Source of the DNA: Deltaproteobacteria bacterium
GTDB lineage: Bacteria; Desulfobacterota; Desulfarculia; Adiutricales; Adiutricaceae
Assembly: GCA_031265205.1 (NCBI GenBank)
Contig: JAISCZ010000072.1
Span: 1 to 64,000 of the forward strand
Length of the DNA stretch: 64,000 nucleotides
Direction of reading: 5' to 3'
In this document: piece after piece, positions 49,085-58,929 of the stretch
Layout of the letters: the number at the start of each line of letters is the position of its first letter
Numbering within the stretch: position 1 is the first letter of the stretch
The notes under the pieces: model-generated
What the model was told of the DNA's origin: nothing
Database searches by the model: none
What the model saw: the letters and a program-made list of their open reading frames with translations, nothing else
Program-made: the position numbers and the translations under genes

Positions 49085-51802
49085 TCACATCAGGTGATAG
49101 GGATCCACGTCAACGACGAATTTAACGGTTTTTTTGAGTTTTTTGCGGAATTCCGGCAAAAAGGCCCGCAAAAGGGCGTGGCGGACGCTGACGCTCTTGG
49201 CGACGACCATCGCCTGGAAGCGGTATTGGTCTTTGAGGCGCGAGACGGGGGAAGGCGCGGGCCCCAGGATCTCCACTTCCCTAAGCTCCATCTCTTTGAT
49301 TAAATCCCTGAGCCTTCCCACGCCGTTTTCGGCCAAGAGGCTCGCCTCCCGCTCGTCGGCCCCGGAAAAGCCCAACAGGGCGAGCCGCCCGAAGGGCGGC
49401 AGGAGCAATTCGCGGCGAATCTTGATCTCGCATTGGTAGAAGTGGTCATAGTCGTGGAGCTGGGCGGCCCGCAGGGAATAGTGCTCGGGATTTTGGGTCT
49501 GGATAATCACCTTCCCCGGCCTTTCGGCCCGCCCGGCCCGGCCCGCGACCTGGCTTAAAAGCTGATAGGTCCTTTCGGCGGCCCGAAAATCGGGCAAATT
49601 GAGCCCAATATCCGCGTCCACCACCCCCACCACCGTAAGGTAAGCGAAGTCGTGGCCCTTGGCGGCCATCTGGGTGCCCACCAAAAAATCGGCCTTCCGC
49701 TGGCCGAAGGTCTCGAGAATTTCCTTAAAGCCCCCCTTGTGGCGGGTGGTCTCGGCGTCCAAGCGCAAACCCGTGGCCGGAAAGTCCTTTTCCACCATCG
49801 CGTGGAGCTTTTCCGTCCCCACTCCCATGTAGCGCACCATGCCCGCCCCGCACTCGGGGCAGGCGAGGCGCGGCTTGGCCCGGTAACCGCAGCCGTGGCA
49901 GGTCAAAAAGCCGCCCGGATGGATCCCGGCCGTTTCCCCGGCCTCGGCCTCGGGGTCCGCCGGCCCCTCGGGGCCGTGGAGGGTAAGGGAGATAGCGCAG
50001 TGGGGGCACTTCAAAATGGCCCCGCAGGCGGCGCACATAGGGAGGCTCGCGTAGCCCTTGCGGTTGATGAAGAGCAGAGCCTGCTCCCGGCGCGCGAAAG
50101 CGTCCTTTAAGGCTTCGCGCAAGGGGCGCGAAATAATCTTGGAGCCTCTGGGCGTGAGCCGGGTGTCCTCGATGATCACCTCGGGGAGGACCGACCCCAG
50201 AGGCCTGTGGCGCAGGACCAGCAGCTCCAGGCGACCCGCGCGCGTCCCCTCGAAACTCTCCAGGGAGGGGGTGGCCGACCCCAAAATCAGCGTGGCCCCG
50301 CGCTCCTTGGCCCGCCAAGCGGCCAGATCGCGGCCGTTGTAGCGCAGGCCATCTTCCTGCTTGTACGCCCAGTCATGCTCCTCGTCGACGATAATGAGGC
50401 CCAAATCCCGCATAGGCGCGAAGACCGCGCTCCGCGCCCCCAAGGCGAGGCGGGCGCGGCCGCGGGCGAGGTTGAGCCAGTGATCGTGGCGCTCCCCGCT
50501 GGAAAGCTGGGAATGTAAGACCGCCACGCTCAAGTCGGGGAGGCCCTTGCGGACGCGCGCCTCCAAGCCCATGGTGAGGGCTATCTCCGGGGCGAGCCAG
50601 AGGACGCTCCGGCCCTTTTCCAAGGCCTTTTGGGCCGCCCGCAGGTAAATCTCGGTCTTCCCGCTCCCCGTGACCCCAAAAAGCAAAAAGCCCCGGTTCC
50701 CGCCTTTTTCCAGGGACTCCGCGATGGCGCCCAGGGCGAGGGCCTGCTCATCCGTGAGCGCGGTGACGCTCCCCGTGGGGAGATCGATGGCTCGGGCGCG
50801 GTCCACGCGGGTGATTTCCCTCTCTTCGATATGGATGAGTTCCTTGCGGGCCAAGGAGCGGGAAAGGCTCAGGGCGTTGGGAAAGAAGTGCCTAAAATGC
50901 GAAAGGGGCGTGGCCGGGGCGCCTTGGATCATCTCCCAGAACCTTAGCTCGGCGCTCCCCAACCGGGGAAGGCTCGCGCCGGGGCCCTTGAGGGGCGTGA
51001 GGTAATACTCATACTTATAGGCGATGGCCTTCCCGCTGAACTCGTGGTAACCGCGGGCCTGGCCCGCGCCGATAAGCTCCTGGATCTTCCGCCGCTCCGC
51101 CGCGGAGGCGAATTTCGCGGCCGTTTCCCCCTCCGGGTAAGCGGCCAGAAGGGTCCGGAGCGCCTTGGCCGCGCCGGATTTCGCCTCGTCGGCCTTATGG
51201 GGGGCGCGCGGGCGGGCGGACGGGGTAAAACGGTCCGGGTCGATTAGGTCCGGGTCAAAAGAGTCGGGGTCCAAATTGTCCGCCGGCCCGCTCGGACCCG
51301 CGTCTTTGGGCGCGCTCCCCTTGTCCGGGGAGGCTAAAGCTTTGAGGGCTTCCGGCGTCCCCTGGAGGTCCTCGTAGCCTTGGGGAGTCAGGGCGTATTT
51401 TTTGACGAGCTTAGGCGCCAGCCCGCCGGGGATGATTTCTTTGAAGCAGAGGCCCTCGGGATAGAAATAATAGGCGGAGATAAAGCGCGCCAGGCGCGCG
51501 ATCTCTTCCCCGAAGAGCGAGTCCTCGCGGACTATCTCCAAGATAGCCTTAAGTTCCGCCTTGAGGTCGCCTTTGCCCGTCCCCACGCCCGTGACGTAGC
51601 CGATAGATTCCCTATGGCCGAAGGGAACCCGGACCGCTTGGCCCACCTTGACCTCCCAGCCGTCAGGAATTTTATAGGTGTACAGGCCCGGCGCGGCCAC
51701 TTCCACCGCCACCTGGCAACTTCTTTCCGCGTCCGGAAGGAGGGCGCCCTCTTCGCCGCGGGAAGGCGCGGAGCCGTTATTCTGGGAAGAATCGTCTTTC
51801 AC
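49085..51802 (-). CDS. priA: Primosomal protein N', replication restart helicase
   Basis: 905 residues from GTG 51802. DEAH-type 3'-to-5' DNA helicase that reloads the replisome at stalled forks. The N-terminal DNA-binding domain begins VAVEVAAPGLYTYKIP. Helicase motifs include GVTGSGKTEIYLR (I), LAPEIALT (Ia), IVDEEHDWAYKQ (II), LGSATPSLESF (III), GTQMAAKGHDF and AGRAGR (VI). The zinc-binding module lies between: CAACG, CPHC, CHGCG and CPECG. An Asp/Pro-rich insertion near 155-210 is not in model PriAs. The frame is open to 51928, but a TATAAT box just upstream of GTG 51802 argues for the shorter start. Confidence 0.94.
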   Translation of the reverse strand: MKDDSSQNNGSAPSRGEEGALLPDAERSCQVAVEVAAPGLYTYKIPDGWEVKVGQAVRVPFGHRESIGYVTGVGTGKGDLKAELKAILEIVREDSLFGEEIARLARFISAYYFYPEGLCFKEIIPGGLAPKLVKKYALTPQGYEDLQGTPEALKALASPDKGSAPKDAGPSGPADNLDPDSFDPDLIDPDRFTPSARPRAPHKADEAKSGAAKALRTLLAAYPEGETAAKFASAAERRKIQELIGAGQARGYHEFSGKAIAYKYEYYLTPLKGPGASLPRLGSAELRFWEMIQGAPATPLSHFRHFFPNALSLSRSLARKELIHIEEREITRVDRARAIDLPTGSVTALTDEQALALGAIAESLEKGGNRGFLLFGVTGSGKTEIYLRAAQKALEKGRSVLWLAPEIALTMGLEARVRKGLPDLSVAVLHSQLSSGERHDHWLNLARGRARLALGARSAVFAPMRDLGLIIVDEEHDWAYKQEDGLRYNGRDLAAWRAKERGATLILGSATPSLESFEGTRAGRLELLVLRHRPLGSVLPEVIIEDTRLTPRGSKIISRPLREALKDAFARREQALLFINRKGYASLPMCAACGAILKCPHCAISLTLHGPEGPADPEAEAGETAGIHPGGFLTCHGCGYRAKPRLACPECGAGMVRYMGVGTEKLHAMVEKDFPATGLRLDAETTRHKGGFKEILETFGQRKADFLVGTQMAAKGHDFAYLTVVGVVDADIGLNLPDFRAAERTYQLLSQVAGRAGRAERPGKVIIQTQNPEHYSLRAAQLHDYDHFYQCEIKIRRELLLPPFGRLALLGFSGADEREASLLAENGVGRLRDLIKEMELREVEILGPAPSPVSRLKDQYRFQAMVVAKSVSVRHALLRAFLPEFRKKLKKTVKFVVDVDPYHLM

Positions 51803-51808
51803 GGCGGG

Positions 51809-51814
51809 ATTATA
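51809..51814 (-). promoter_or_regulatory. Candidate -10 box of priA
   Basis: TATAAT lies 6 bp upstream of GTG 51802 on the minus strand, so a transcript started there would have almost no leader. The -35 region is poor, which keeps this tentative. Confidence 0.4.
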
Positions 51815-53998
51815 GCACGGCGGGCGCCTCGCGATTGGCGCCTCCGGGGCCTCCGCGAGGGGCCGCGTGAAAAAAAATCGCGGGCCACGCGAAATATTTT
51901 TAGGCGCCTCATGCCTGGCAATTTTCAATTAGCAAACCAATATGCGGGGGGGCCTTTTCACACTGAGGCTAATTTAGCCCGCATTAGCTTTAAAGAGCGC
52001 CAAATGGGACTTGACCCGTTGTAGTTACACGCTCTAACGTAAAACGCGAGCTTAGGGAAAGAAATTTCGGTTCCGTTCCCAAAGCCTCCGTCTCCGCGCT
52101 TCGACTAAAGAACGATAGTTTTTTTGGCGCCGGAAAACGGGGCCGCCAAGGCCCCGCCAATCTTTCCCCCGTCCCTTTCGTCTCTTTTTCGCGCCCCTCG
52201 CGGAGCGGCGGGAGCGCCGCCATACTCGGCGTTCCCACGCGTTTCATAGCCTCAAAAGAGCGCTCGTTCTCTTGAGGCGCCTTTCGCCCGGCCTTTGGCA
52301 GGCGCGCGGGCTCGCGCGCTTTCCCGCTTTTAGGTTTTTTTATGTTTTTCGGCAACGAATTTTCGCGGCGCGCGCGCCCCTTTAGCTCGCTTCGCGCGCT
52401 TTCCCCCTCCCACCTTCGTTTTCCTCTTTTCCCGCGCTTTCCGCGCGAAGATCGCGCGGCTCGCGCTAAATTTTAAAAGCGGGCGAGCGAAGCGTTTAGC
52501 TCGCCTTTTCCCCCTCGGGGATTTAGGTTTAAAGGAGCGGCTCGCCACGGCGGTCGCCGCGACGCTCAAAACCTAACCCCACAAGGATCTCGCGATATTT
52601 AGCGAAGGGATTTCCGCTAAAGATAACGGCGCCGCTTGAGGCTTTGCCATTCCTGGCTTTTTAAGGCGGCGCGTTTATCCTAGCGTCCTCAAATAAGCCC
52701 CAAGATTTACGGCCCTTTCCGTCAAGTCACAATGGGCGACGCCCTCCGTCACGCGCGGGATCCGCGCTCGCCTTGGGGGTACGCCAAGCGGCTTCTTATC
52801 GCTAAATTTTTTCCAAGTTTTCTCCCGTCCCACGTTAGCCATTCCGTGGCTTTCGCGACGTTTAGTAAAAGAACGCGACGCTTTATGGGAATCTTATTCG
52901 CCTCTCTTGGGCTCCTCTTGAGGACCCTCGCTTTCCCTCGCCGCGGCGCGCCTTTTTTAAGCGAAAACGCGCCTTTTCGCGACGCGCTCTTTAACCGTCG
53001 CTTCTCTAACTTTCGCCTTCTTTTCGCCCCAGATGGGATAACTTTAACCCATTTCGCTCGCGCGCGCTTTAGCGAAAGCGCGCGTGATTAGCCCGCGATC
53101 TCCAAAGCAAGCTTATAGCGTCCGGCGATAATCGCGCCGACGCGCCTCATCCAGTCACGCTTTTGGCCTTTAACTTTCCGCGCGCGTTAAAATATCCCTT
53201 TTCCTGTTTGGTGTTTTATGTTTTCTTTCGCTCGTCCGCGCTCCCTTCTCAAGACGCCACTCTCCGAACTTCTTACGCCAATCGCGGCGCCGCGCCCATT
53301 AGAATTCGCGGAGACCCACGACGCGTCCTTGGGAGCCCCTTACGACCCCACTTATCACGAGCCCCGCTCCTTCGTCCGCTTTCCCGGGGATCCTCTTTGC
53401 CCTGGCGCGGCTAAAGCCCTCTCGCGCGCGACTCTTACGGGAAAGGCCTCGCCTATCCCAAAGGCGCGCCTTTCGCGTAACGGCGCTCGCTCGCCAATTT
53501 TTTTCGCGTTTAAGGCGTTCGCCTCAAACGCCAAGGCCTCAAACCTTTATCCCCTCTCGATTCCGCGCGCTCCGCGCGAGAAAAAATAAGCGCCTAACGC
53601 GATATTCATCCGTTAGGCCATAAGGCCGAACTCTTTTCGCGCCACGCGCCGCTCTTCGCGTACTTAAGAGAACGCGCGCGGCCTTTACTCAAAAGGAAAA
53701 GCGCTTGACCGTTTTAACCACGGGACCCAAGAAAGGTCTCCAATTAGTTTTCAAGCCATAGCTCTCCCCCGCGGCGTTACCCACGCTTTTCTTGAAACTT
53801 AGCTCACGCTAAGCCTTTAACGAAAACTTCGCCAAAATCCATGAAGGGCGGAAAAGGCGGGCTCTCGCGCTATTTTGCCGTATCTCCCGCGCGTTTATAT
53901 ATCATGTCGAAAAGCCAAACTTATCCTCGGAACCCCTCGCGGGCTTCGCTTTTCGCTTTTACGCGCGGCTTGTAAATATCTACGAAAGCGGCGCCCAG

Positions 53999-54057
53999 CG
54001 CCTTAGACTGTTTCTAAGACGTATCGTATGGGCGCGAACATGGTTCTCCCAGGAAAA
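53999..54057. repeat. Dispersed palindromic repeat, copy A
   Basis: Starts GCGCCTTAGA and contains a CTTAGA/TCTAAG hairpin followed by CGTATCGTATGGGCGCGA and GGTTCTCCC. Similar in order and content to 54299-54361. Resembles short intergenic palindromic repeats found in many bacterial genomes. Confidence 0.5.
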
Positions 54058-54298
54058 ACGCCGACCGCGTAGGCGATTTCCAATTATAATACCGGATTGT
54101 CTCTCGCCGCGCGGCTCAAAACGCAACTCCATAATCATGGAGTTTATGGAAGACCGTTTAAACGCCTGACAATTTTTTCCTGGGAGAACATTTATCGTTT
54201 CCCCTCGCGGCGCGGCCTCATCGCTCTCATCGCTTTGGTTCGACCCATGATTTTTTAAGCCGCGATAATTACGCTCAATTTTGTCGCCAACGGCGTCC

Positions 54299-54361
54299 CG
54301 CGCCTTATATATTTTGAGCTAAGGCGTATCGTAGGGACGCGACCAAGGTTCTTCCGCGGAA
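54299..54361. repeat. Dispersed palindromic repeat, copy B
   Basis: Starts GCGCCTTA, contains a CCTTA/TAAGG hairpin followed by CGTATCGTAGGGACGCGA and GGTTCTTCC. Diverged second copy of the repeat at 53999. Confidence 0.5.
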
Positions 54362-55156
54362 GGCTTAGGGTTTTTGGCCGTTATCCGCGGAGATCGCTTT
54401 TTTCTAAGGAGGATTTCACCGCGATCTTCGCCTCCAAGAACCCTAACGGCTAGGGAATTTACGTTAAAGCCTTCCCGGAAGAACGTTTTTTTAAATAACT
54501 CGCGCCGCGAGAGGGCGGCGGCTAATTTTCGCGATCCTTTCCGCGCTTTCGCGCGCGGGCTCGCGCCCCGTACCCTCGCGGTTTTTTTCCTCGCTCCGCG
54601 CCTCCCCAAACGCCCGCTACGGAGGCGCGTCAATCATCATGGCGAAATTTAGCCAATCCCTAGACGCCGCCCCGTCCGCGCGCCATCAACCATTGGCGCG
54701 GCGCCCGCGCGACTCGTTTACCGCGCCTTGGGTCCTCGCCTTATCAGCCTTTTTACCCTTTCCCAGCTTTTTTCCGCCTTACTGTCGCGCGTCATCCCCA
54801 TGCCCAGCTCCCGCGCGGGGGACCGCGGGCGTCGCGCTCCCTATCCTAGATTACTCATTCATGACGAAACCGCAAAAAGTCAACTAAGGGGTTCGCGATT
54901 TCGCGATGAAGATCTCGGTGGGGTATCGCCTTAAAAAACAGGCGCGTAAAACAGGCGAGACGCAATATATAGCATATTATGTCTCCCTCTCAGCCTACCT
55001 AAGACTAAAGACCGAAAGACGCTAACAACTCGGGGCAGGCCCAGCGACTTATTGCGGCTTCGTCATATATGCGAACGCGCTAATTTTTTGTCGTTGAAAA
55101 GCAAGGAAAACGCGACATCACGCAAACAGCCATCTTAATCAGTTAATCCACGCATT

Positions 55157-55208
55157 ACATTACGTTACTACATTACGTTACTACATTACGTTACTATATT
55201 ACGTTATC
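55157..55208. repeat. 13-bp tandem repeat, four copies
   Basis: Three perfect copies of ACATTACGTTACT (55157-55195) and a fourth with changes (ATATTACGTTATC, 55196-55208). Confidence 0.9.
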
Positions 55209-55429
55209 ATTTCTATCTTACCTTTACACAAAGCGCCTGACTCCTGCCAAATTCAAAATTGATTCATTGCTGAGAAGGATTTTGAGTCCTCATAAAAAAT
55301 ATTGTATTGCCGCATCCAGGATGTTATGATAATATTAGCTTTTGAAGAAGTTACGCAAAAAATTGCTTTTTCTTTCTCTTTTGTTTTCGTTTCAAATTCA
55401 ACATGTAGTGGCTTCAATTTAGCTTAACT

Positions 55430-55936
55430 TTGTCTCAATCTCCTCCAACTATTGGGGGGCCGCCTCACGCCGCCCTGGGTCATGAAGTTGCCTTGGAGGT
55501 TTTGAGATCAAAAAAACTCAAACCTGGTTTTTCAGTTGATGACTCCAATGAAAAATATCAGGATGCCCTGGGAGCGACCAAGCTGTCAAAAGAGCGGCAG
55601 GCGGCTGTATTGTCGGCTCAAGGAATCAATCAAAAACATCAACGCGCCTTGCTGGCGGTTATTAAAATGCAAAAGCTGATATCCAAAGAATCAGGCCTGA
55701 AAAATGACAACATAAAGTTTAGAATAGACACCAAGGGGACGGTCATTTTCAGCTTGAAAACCGGGGGAACGATCAGGGATACCGGCCCGGAATTGCGCAT
55801 CAGCCCGAATGATCCGAATGCGAAAACACTCGCCGGGCAGTATGCGCGAATGAAGTGGGGACAAAAAATAATAGAGACCGGCAACCTATTCAAATTTGAC
55901 AATCAGCGAGGAAAAGGCAAGTCGCCGGGCAGATAA
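55430..55936 (+). CDS. Small LPD7-like protein, probable fragment of a mobile-element polyprotein
   Basis: 168 residues; the start is uncertain (TTG 55430, no clear ribosome site). The C-terminal half contains FRIDTKGTVIFSLKTGG, IRDTGPELRISP and YARMKWGQKI, a pattern I associate with the LPD7 domain found at the ends of relaxases and other large conjugation proteins. The N-terminal half is Lys/Ala-rich and helical. A full-length element protein is absent, so this may be a cut-off 3' end now standing alone. The family match is from memory and moderate. Composition matches the mobile region rather than the core. Confidence 0.5.
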   Translation: MSQSPPTIGGPPHAALGHEVALEVLRSKKLKPGFSVDDSNEKYQDALGATKLSKERQAAVLSAQGINQKHQRALLAVIKMQKLISKESGLKNDNIKFRIDTKGTVIFSLKTGGTIRDTGPELRISPNDPNAKTLAGQYARMKWGQKIIETGNLFKFDNQRGKGKSPGR

Positions 55937-55946
55937 ATCTCCAGAC

Positions 55947-57200
55947 TCAAGGGCATCCGGCGAACATCATGCCCAGCGGCACGGCAAAAATTCTGTCGCT
56001 CAGGGGAATAAGCTCCCGGCCGGTGTAGACGATGACTCCCCGGACGAAACGGTCACCCAGCGCCTCGCGGAATGAAATCAGACTCTTGAGGTCATGGGAG
56101 GCCACACTGGCGGCAAGCTTCACTTCCACGGCGGCCACGCGCCCAGCCCGGTCTTCCAGAACGACATCAATTTCTTCGCCGCTTTGGGAGCGGTAGTGGT
56201 ACAGCGACACCGGGTGTTCCGTCCAGCCGCTCTGTTTCAGCAGTTCCCCGGCGACAAAAGATTCCAGAAGCCGCCCGGCCAGCGTCGGGTCGTCGGCCAG
56301 ACGTTCCAGGCCCGCTCCGCAGAGATGGCAGGCCAGGCCGGAATCGCAGACATGAATTTTGGGCGATTTTACCAGGCGCTTACTCAGGTTGCTCGACCAG
56401 GCCGGCAGGAACCAGATGAGGAACAAGGCTTCCAGCAGGGGAAGATAGCGGGCGAGAGTGCTGACCGGCATCCCCAAGCTGCGGGCCAGTTCAGCCTGGT
56501 TGTGCAGTGTGGCGGAGCGGGCGCCCAGGAGGCGCAGGAGGCGGATAAGGCCGCTGATGTCCTGGATGTTGGCCATATCGCGCACATCGCGCTCCACCAG
56601 GGTGGTGATATAGGAATCGAACCAGGCGGCCCGGCGCTTGGGAGAACTTCTGGCCAGCACCTCCGGGTAACCGCCAAACGCCATGGCCGCCAGAAGATTT
56701 TCTTTTGGCGGAAAGGTCGCTGGGCTTTGAGGGAAATCTTTTTGAAACAGAGCCTGAATAAAATCTTCCTGAACGCCCTGAATTTCCCCTTGGGAAAACG
56801 GATACAGGGTCAGCACCTCCATACGGCCGGCCAGAGAGTCGGCGATGCCGGGCAGAGTCAGGATGTTGGCCGAGCCGGTCAGCAGATAGCGCCCGGCCTG
56901 GCGTTCGCGGTCCACATCCTCCTTGACGGCCAGCATCAGGGCCGGCGCTCGTTGGGCCTCATCAATGATTATCGGTTTTTTCTGTCCCCGCAAAAAGCCG
57001 GTGGGGTCATCCAAAGCGCCGGCCAAAGCGGTGGCCGAATCAAGGCTGATATACCGGCGGCTGTTTTCCGCGCCAATGGAGTCCCCAGCCAGTTGCCTGA
57101 CCAGGGTCGTCTTGCCGGTCTGACGGGCTCCGCGCAGGAAGACAACGGGGGTATCGGACAGAGCCTCCATTAATCCGGTATGTATTGTGCGCCTGTTCAT
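55947..57200 (-). CDS. AAA_14/DUF4143 ATPase
   Basis: 417 residues from ATG 57200. The N-terminal ATPase has Walker A GARQTGKTTLVRQL and Walker B PIIIDEAQRAP plus the sensor LLTGSANIL. The C-terminal half is DUF4143, a restriction-nuclease-like region with VAAVEVKLAASVASHDLK. Relatives are widespread, multi-copy, often in mobile regions and of unproven function. The start is set by a -35/-10 promoter (57231-57236, 57208-57213) whose predicted initiation site falls on or next to the ATG, so the mRNA would be leaderless. An upstream in-frame ATG at 57236 lies within the -35 box and is not used in this model. Confidence 0.9.
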   Translation of the reverse strand: MNRRTIHTGLMEALSDTPVVFLRGARQTGKTTLVRQLAGDSIGAENSRRYISLDSATALAGALDDPTGFLRGQKKPIIIDEAQRAPALMLAVKEDVDRERQAGRYLLTGSANILTLPGIADSLAGRMEVLTLYPFSQGEIQGVQEDFIQALFQKDFPQSPATFPPKENLLAAMAFGGYPEVLARSSPKRRAAWFDSYITTLVERDVRDMANIQDISGLIRLLRLLGARSATLHNQAELARSLGMPVSTLARYLPLLEALFLIWFLPAWSSNLSKRLVKSPKIHVCDSGLACHLCGAGLERLADDPTLAGRLLESFVAGELLKQSGWTEHPVSLYHYRSQSGEEIDVVLEDRAGRVAAVEVKLAASVASHDLKSLISFREALGDRFVRGVIVYTGRELIPLSDRIFAVPLGMMFAGCP

Positions 57201-57207
57201 GGTGTAA

Positions 57208-57236
57208 ATTATACCACTACATGGGCTATTTTTCAA
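57208..57236 (-). promoter_or_regulatory. Sigma-70 promoter for a leaderless AAA gene
   Basis: On the minus strand TTGAAA (57236-57231), a 17-bp spacer and a perfect TATAAT (57213-57208). Seven bases separate the -10 box from the ATG at 57200. Confidence 0.75.
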
Positions 57237-57281
57237 GAGAGTTAAAATTGGAAAATCGGGCCTGAACGCTCGGGCTTCGCC

Positions 57282-57644
57282 TCACCTTTTCCCGAGCCAG
57301 CCCCGCCAGCTGGCGGCCTGGCGGCCCAGGCCGTCGAGGCGTTCGCCCAGGTCGGCCATCTGGGGGTGGCTGATGAAATTCAGGTCCCAGGCCAGGGTCA
57401 AGTAGGCCCGGATTTTCTCCAGGCCCAAACGCGGGGCTTGCAGATCGTCGGCCGCCCGGCGGGCCTCTTCCGCGTTGCGGCTGGCCAGGTTGGCGGCGGC
57501 GGTGCGGCCCAGGGCCTGGCTGATTTCGGTCAGGATCATTTCGCCGGTGGAATGCTGGAATGCTTTGGGCAGGTGTTGGTGAACCTGCCAGTCGACGCTG
57601 TAAAAGCGGATCAGATCGTGGTATAGATGGGGATATTTATACAT
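57282..57644 (-). CDS. avd: Avd-like four-helix bundle protein of the DGR
   Basis: 120 residues predicted to be almost entirely helical, with the pattern of DGR accessory variability determinants: YPHLYHDLIRFY at the start, HLPKAFQHSTGEMIL in the second helix, then RNAEEARRAADDLQ and LTLAWDLNFIS. In known systems Avd forms a pentamer that binds the reverse transcriptase and is needed for mutagenic retrohoming. It lies immediately beside the reverse transcriptase but diverges from it, with only 13 bp between the two start codons. No ribosome site is visible. The frame is intact although its partner is broken. Confidence 0.75.
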   Translation of the reverse strand: MYKYPHLYHDLIRFYSVDWQVHQHLPKAFQHSTGEMILTEISQALGRTAAANLASRNAEEARRAADDLQAPRLGLEKIRAYLTLAWDLNFISHPQMADLGERLDGLGRQAASWRGWLGKR

Positions 57645-57657
57645 CGGCGGTGGCTGC

Positions 57658-58897
57658 GTGTCTGTTGATGAGCAACGTCTTTTGACGGCGGAATTATTAG
57701 CCGCCGCGCATGGTTGCGGGCGCAGCCTGCAAAAAGCCCTGGCCTGGCCGAGGATCGGCCGGCTCTGCTCCGACCTGGCGTGCGCGATGCTGAACCAAAG
57801 CTGGCGACCGGGCCTCTACACCCGTTTCGCGGTGGAAGAGCCCAAACCGCGGGAAATCTTCGCCCCCTGTTTCGCCGACCGGGTGGCGGAAAGCTGGCTG
57901 ACCGGCCAGGTGGAGCCGGCCCTGGAGCGGCTCTACATCAATGACAGCTACGCCAACCCCCGGAGCCAGGGACCGCTGGCGGCCATCTTGAAAATTCAGA
58001 CGCTGATACGGCGACCAGGGCGTGATTGGTGCCTGCAACTGGATTTTCGCGGTTTTTTCCATTCCATCCACCGGCCCACGCTTGGGCGGCTCTGGCTGGA
58101 TTTTCTCGGCCGGGCCGGGCTGAAGCCGGGGCGCCTGGCCCAGGCCGCTTTCCTTTCGCGGGCGCTGTTGGAGCATGACCCAGCCGGTTACCAGACCAGG
58201 CCCGGCTCCCAGCCGCTGTTGGCCACCATCCCGGCCCATAAAAACCTTTTTGTCCGCGCCGCCTCATACGGGCCTCCCCATCGGCGGCGTGGCCAGCCAG
58301 CATTTCGCCAATTACTATTTGAACGGGCTGGACCATTTCGTCAAGCATGACTTGCGGGTCAAGGGCTATGTCCGCTATATGGACGACCTGTTCCTGGTCG
58401 GTCCGGCTCCGTAGGTTCTCCAACAATGGCGTGACGAAATCGTGGCCTATGTCGCCGACCTCCGGCTGAAGCTTCACCCCGGCACGGAGCAGTTAGGCCA
58501 GGACGTTCAGGCCGTGGAGTATCTGGGCTATCGGGTCTATCCCCATCACCGGCACGTCTGTTCGCGCACGGTGGGGACCTTGAAGGCCCGGCTGGATTTT
58601 TTCAAACATCTGCTGGCTCCGGCCGATTTCCCCAAATGCCAGCGGCCGGCGCGCGGTTCCTGGCTGAGCTGGCTGCGGGACCAGAGCCTCACGCCGTCCT
58701 TGTCGCCCACCTGGCCGCTTCTGAAAAAGATGGAAGCCACCATCAACAGCTATTATGGCATCATGGGCCACGCCGAAAGTTTGCGGCTGCGGAAAGCCCT
58801 GTATGAAAAGAACTTCGGCCCGCTGCGGAGTTTTTTCGCGCCTTCAGACGCCGCCTATGGCTCGGTTCACGTCAAAAAGCGTTTCCTTCATTATTAA
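57658..58897 (+). pseudogene. DGR-type reverse transcriptase, frame broken
   Basis: Reads from GTG 57658 through the RT palm segments: AVEEPKPREIFAPCFADRVAE (shortened in sense), CLQLDFRGFFHSIH with the first catalytic Asp, and IPAHKNLF. One extra base near 58251 (CTTTTTGTCC) then shifts the frame, which continues SAPPHTGLPIGGVASQHFAN and YVRYMDDLFLVG with the catalytic YMDD at 58376-58387. An in-frame TAG at 58412-58414 follows (PAP, stop, VLQQWRD), then the thumb to TAA at 58897. All catalytic residues survive, so the damage is recent or partly an assembly artefact. It belongs to the DGR/retron-like bacterial RT group, and the template and variable repeats support the DGR call. Confidence 0.88.
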
Positions 58898-58929
58898 GCA
58901 CCGGGAAGGGGCGGGGACTTTCAGCGTCA

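Larger units (their letters stand above)
51815..55156. other. Gene-free, repeat-bearing desert
   Basis: More than 3.3 kb without a recognisable gene. 52340-54900 is rich in GCGCG motifs and pyrimidine-skewed on the plus strand; the open frames there are Arg/Phe/Ser-rich and look non-coding. Two similar palindrome-containing stretches lie near 53999-54057 and 54299-54361. From about 54960 the composition turns AT-rich toward the mobile region. Confidence 0.6.

Noticed and set aside
52732-53589. Several plus-strand frames in the desert
   Set aside because: Phe/Arg/Ser-rich sequence reflecting pyrimidine skew; no start signals or conserved motifs.
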